Below are positions 41,293-42,880 of a stretch of 42,880 bases of DNA, piece by piece. Origin of the DNA: Streptomyces acidicola (GTDB lineage: Bacteria > Actinomycetota > Actinomycetes > Streptomycetales > Streptomycetaceae); NCBI RefSeq assembly GCF_009377235.1, contig NZ_VMNX01000060.1:1-42880 (forward strand), given 5' to 3'. Both the position numbers and the translations under genes were made by a program. How positions within the stretch are numbered: the stretch's first letter is position 1; each line of letters begins with the position of its first letter. The notes under the pieces were generated by a model. The model saw nothing but the letters and a program-made list of their open reading frames with translations, was not told the origin of the DNA and did no database searches.

Positions 41293-41760
41293 ATGGCCGT
41301 CACGCAGCGCCGGGGCCGGAAGATCATGATGGCGCCGGCCGAGCTGAACGAGTTCCTGGCCACGCAGCGCACCTGCCGCGTCGCGACGGTCTCGGCCGAC
41401 GGAGCTCCACACGTCAGCCCGCTGTGGTTCGTCTGGGACGGAACCTCGCTGTGGCTGTACTCGATCACGCGCAGCAAGCGGTGGGCCGACCTGCGCCGTG
41501 ATCCGCGGGTCGCCGTCACGGTCGACGCGGGCGAGGACTACGGCGAACTGCGCGGCGTCGAGCTGTCGGGCACCGTGGACTTCGTCGGGGAGGCTCCTCG
41601 TACGGGCGAGCCGGCCCCCGAACTCGCCTCCGTGGAGCGCCTGTTCGCCCGCAAGAACTTCGGCCTGGACGAGATGCCGCACGACGGCCGCCACGCGTGG
41701 GTACGGCTGACGCCGGAGTCGATCGCTTCGTGGGACTTCAGGAAGATGGCGTCCTCGTGA
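41293..41760 (+). CDS. Pyridoxamine 5'-phosphate oxidase/F420-type flavin-binding protein
   Basis: 155 aa split beta-barrel. ELNEFLATQRTCRVATVSADGAPHVSPLWFVWDG, LWLYSITRSKRWADLRRDPRVAVTVDAGEDY and RHAWVRLTPESIASWDF match the F420/FMN-binding PPOX group common in actinobacteria. Probably a reductase or cofactor-binding protein; the substrate is unknown. GGGGAGG upstream of the ATG at 41293. Confidence 0.9.
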   Translation: MAVTQRRGRKIMMAPAELNEFLATQRTCRVATVSADGAPHVSPLWFVWDGTSLWLYSITRSKRWADLRRDPRVAVTVDAGEDYGELRGVELSGTVDFVGEAPRTGEPAPELASVERLFARKNFGLDEMPHDGRHAWVRLTPESIASWDFRKMASS

Positions 41761-41810
41761 AGCCGTCGGCATGGCGGCGAGGCACCGCGTCACAGTGAGG
41801 CACGCCGTCT

Positions 41811-41846
41811 CTGTGACTCACAGCATCACTGTGACTCACGGCATCA
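41811..41846. repeat. 18-bp tandem duplication
   Basis: CTGTGACTCACAGCATCA at 41811-41828 and CTGTGACTCACGGCATCA at 41829-41846 (17 of 18 identical), with a partial third start after it. It is located between the PPOX stop and the LysR stop and includes the LysR stop codon. Possibly a terminator-associated repeat. Confidence 0.7.
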
Positions 41847-42761
41847 CTGCGAGGCCGCCGAGCCGATGCTCTCCCCCGCCTTCTGCAGGGCCTCCACCGC
41901 CGCCCTGATCGAGGGGCGCCGGTCGGCGTCCGCGCGCCACACCGCGTAGATGTACCGGTGGACACGGTGCCGCAGCGGCACGGCCCGCACCCCCGCCGGT
42001 ATCGGATCGCGTCCGAGCCGGGGTGCGACACAGACGCCCAGCCCGGCGGCAACCAGGGCGAGCTGGGTCTGGTGCTCCTCGGCGCGGTGGGCGATACAGG
42101 GCTCGATGCCCTTGCCCCGCAGCGTGTAGAGCAGCCACTCATGACAGAACTCGCCCTCGGCCCAGGCGACCCACTCGTCGTCGGCGAAGTCCTCCAGGTC
42201 GACCGCGTCCCGGCCGGCGAGCGGGTGCCCCTCGGGCATCGCGATCTCCACGGGGTCGTCGAGGATCGCGGCCTTGGCGAGCCCTTCAGGCATGGGCAGG
42301 GGCTTGTTGTACCAGTCGAGGACGACGGCCAGGTCGGCGTCGCCCCGGATCACCGCGTTGACCCCGAGTTCGGGCTCCAGCTCACGTGACCGCACCCGCA
42401 GTGCCGGATGGTCGGCCCGCAGCGTACTCAGCACCGCCGGGAACAGCCCGCGCATCGCCGTCGGAAACGCGATCAGCCGCAGCTCGCCCACCACCTGCCC
42501 GCGCTGCGCCTCCAGATCGGACTGAGCGAGCTCGACCTGGGACAGGATGCGTGCGGCGTGGTCGGCGAGCAGCCGTCCCGCGTCGGTGAGCCGCACCCCG
42601 CGTCCGTTCCTGGCCAGGAGCTGCTGTCCCACCTCGCGCTCCAGCTTGGCCATCTGCTGGGAGACGGCCGACGTCGTGACGTGCAGCCCCTCGGCCGCTC
42701 CGCTGACCGAGCCGTGCCGGGCCAGGGCATCCAGGGTGCGCAGGCGCTCCAGATTCAACAT
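41844..42761 (-). CDS. LysR family transcriptional regulator
   Basis: 305 aa. N-terminal winged HTH: LERLRTLDALARHGSVSGAAEGLHVTTSAVSQQMAKLEREVG. The C-terminal periplasmic-binding-like effector domain starts with GELRLIAFPTAMRGLFP. It is divergent from a gene cut by the window's right end and, as usual for LysR, probably controls it; a repeated motif lies in the gap. Confidence 0.93.
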   Translation of the reverse strand: MLNLERLRTLDALARHGSVSGAAEGLHVTTSAVSQQMAKLEREVGQQLLARNGRGVRLTDAGRLLADHAARILSQVELAQSDLEAQRGQVVGELRLIAFPTAMRGLFPAVLSTLRADHPALRVRSRELEPELGVNAVIRGDADLAVVLDWYNKPLPMPEGLAKAAILDDPVEIAMPEGHPLAGRDAVDLEDFADDEWVAWAEGEFCHEWLLYTLRGKGIEPCIAHRAEEHQTQLALVAAGLGVCVAPRLGRDPIPAGVRAVPLRHRVHRYIYAVWRADADRRPSIRAAVEALQKAGESIGSAASQ

Positions 42762-42769
42762 GTAAGTAA

Positions 42770-42813
42770 TGCTACGAGATTCAGCTCAGCATTTCTCGCT
42801 TGTGCTACGAGAT
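42770..42813. promoter_or_regulatory. Direct-repeat LysR binding candidate
   Basis: TGCTACGAGAT occurs twice, at 42770-42780 and 42803-42813, with a 33-bp period, in the divergent gap between the LysR gene and the following gene. The period of about three helical turns suits a LysR tetramer. Confidence 0.55.
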
Positions 42814-42836
42814 CGCGGGGAGGCATCGTTACGCCC

Positions 42837-42880
42837 ATGACCACCGCCACTGGCGCCTCCCGCCCGTCCGCCCAGGCCCC
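42837..42880 (+). CDS. Partial gene divergent from LysR, product unknown
   Basis: An ATG at 42837 opens a frame (MTTATGASRPSAQA) that runs off the window. Too short to classify. LysR-divergent genes with such a polar, low-complexity start are often transporters, but this is a guess. Confidence 0.35.
   Translation, partial: MTTATGASRPSAQA

Overview
The window is GC-rich actinobacterial DNA. Strong codon bias, many GTG starts, GGAGG-type ribosome sites and gene families typical of the genus point to a Streptomyces chromosome; this is inference from style and content, as there is no rRNA or tRNA here. Two kinds of DNA are present.

Left flank (1-11.8 kb), ordinary chromosomal genes: apolipoprotein N-acyltransferase (lnt), a Gfo/Idh/MocA oxidoreductase, an FAD monooxygenase facing a TetR regulator over two palindromic operators, a DinB protein, a small lipoprotein, a TPR-like protein, uracil-DNA glycosylase (ung), a lone oligopeptide-binding lipoprotein, two SDRs, and a two-gene HipA-like kinase/DUF3037 operon. 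Right flank (40-42.9 kb): a Rieske lipoprotein, an isochorismatase-fold protein without its nucleophile, a PPOX/F420-type flavoprotein and a LysR regulator facing a cut-off gene.

Between them lies about 28 kb that looks like a genomic island. The first ~100 bp of the hipA-like gene occurs twice in the same orientation, at 11.76 kb (intact gene) and 39.74 kb (decayed fragment), sharing a 40-bp perfect core. A tyrosine-recombinase remnant, interrupted by a deleted IS3-family element, sits directly inside the left copy. The edges hold debris (ABC-transporter and isochorismatase fragments). The interior is a dense CoA-dependent catabolic cluster.

Cluster layout: (i) 14.5-17.6 kb, + strand: ACAD11-like dehydrogenase, APH-type kinase, SDR; (ii) 21.5-17.7 kb, - strand: two NTF2-like proteins, EthD protein, acyl-CoA ligase, MBL hydrolase; (iii) 32.1-21.8 kb, - strand, a nearly gapless run: enoyl-CoA hydratase, OB-fold protein, thiolase-like protein, acyl-CoA dehydrogenase, APH kinase, ACAD11-like dehydrogenase, two SDRs, a second crotonase, thiolase, TetR regulator; (iv) 32.3-36.7 kb: 3-hydroxyacyl-CoA dehydrogenase, a further acyl-CoA dehydrogenase, Zn alcohol dehydrogenase, SDR; (v) 36.8-39.0 kb: MFS transporter and a second TetR regulator.

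Working model (inference): the MFS protein imports an acid or alcohol. ADH and SDRs oxidise it and the ligase activates it. Two kinase + ACAD11-like pairs remove a gamma-hydroxyl by phosphorylation and elimination, as in levulinate and 4-hydroxy-acid catabolism. The dehydrogenase, crotonase, HAD and thiolase steps then shorten the chain, and the thiolase-like/OB-fold pair may do a retro-aldol cleavage. A shared palindrome, approximately AACTGAAYTCAGTT, occurs in the promoters of nearly all these units, including that of the 22-kb tetR, so the island appears to be one regulon. The substrate cannot be read from the sequence.
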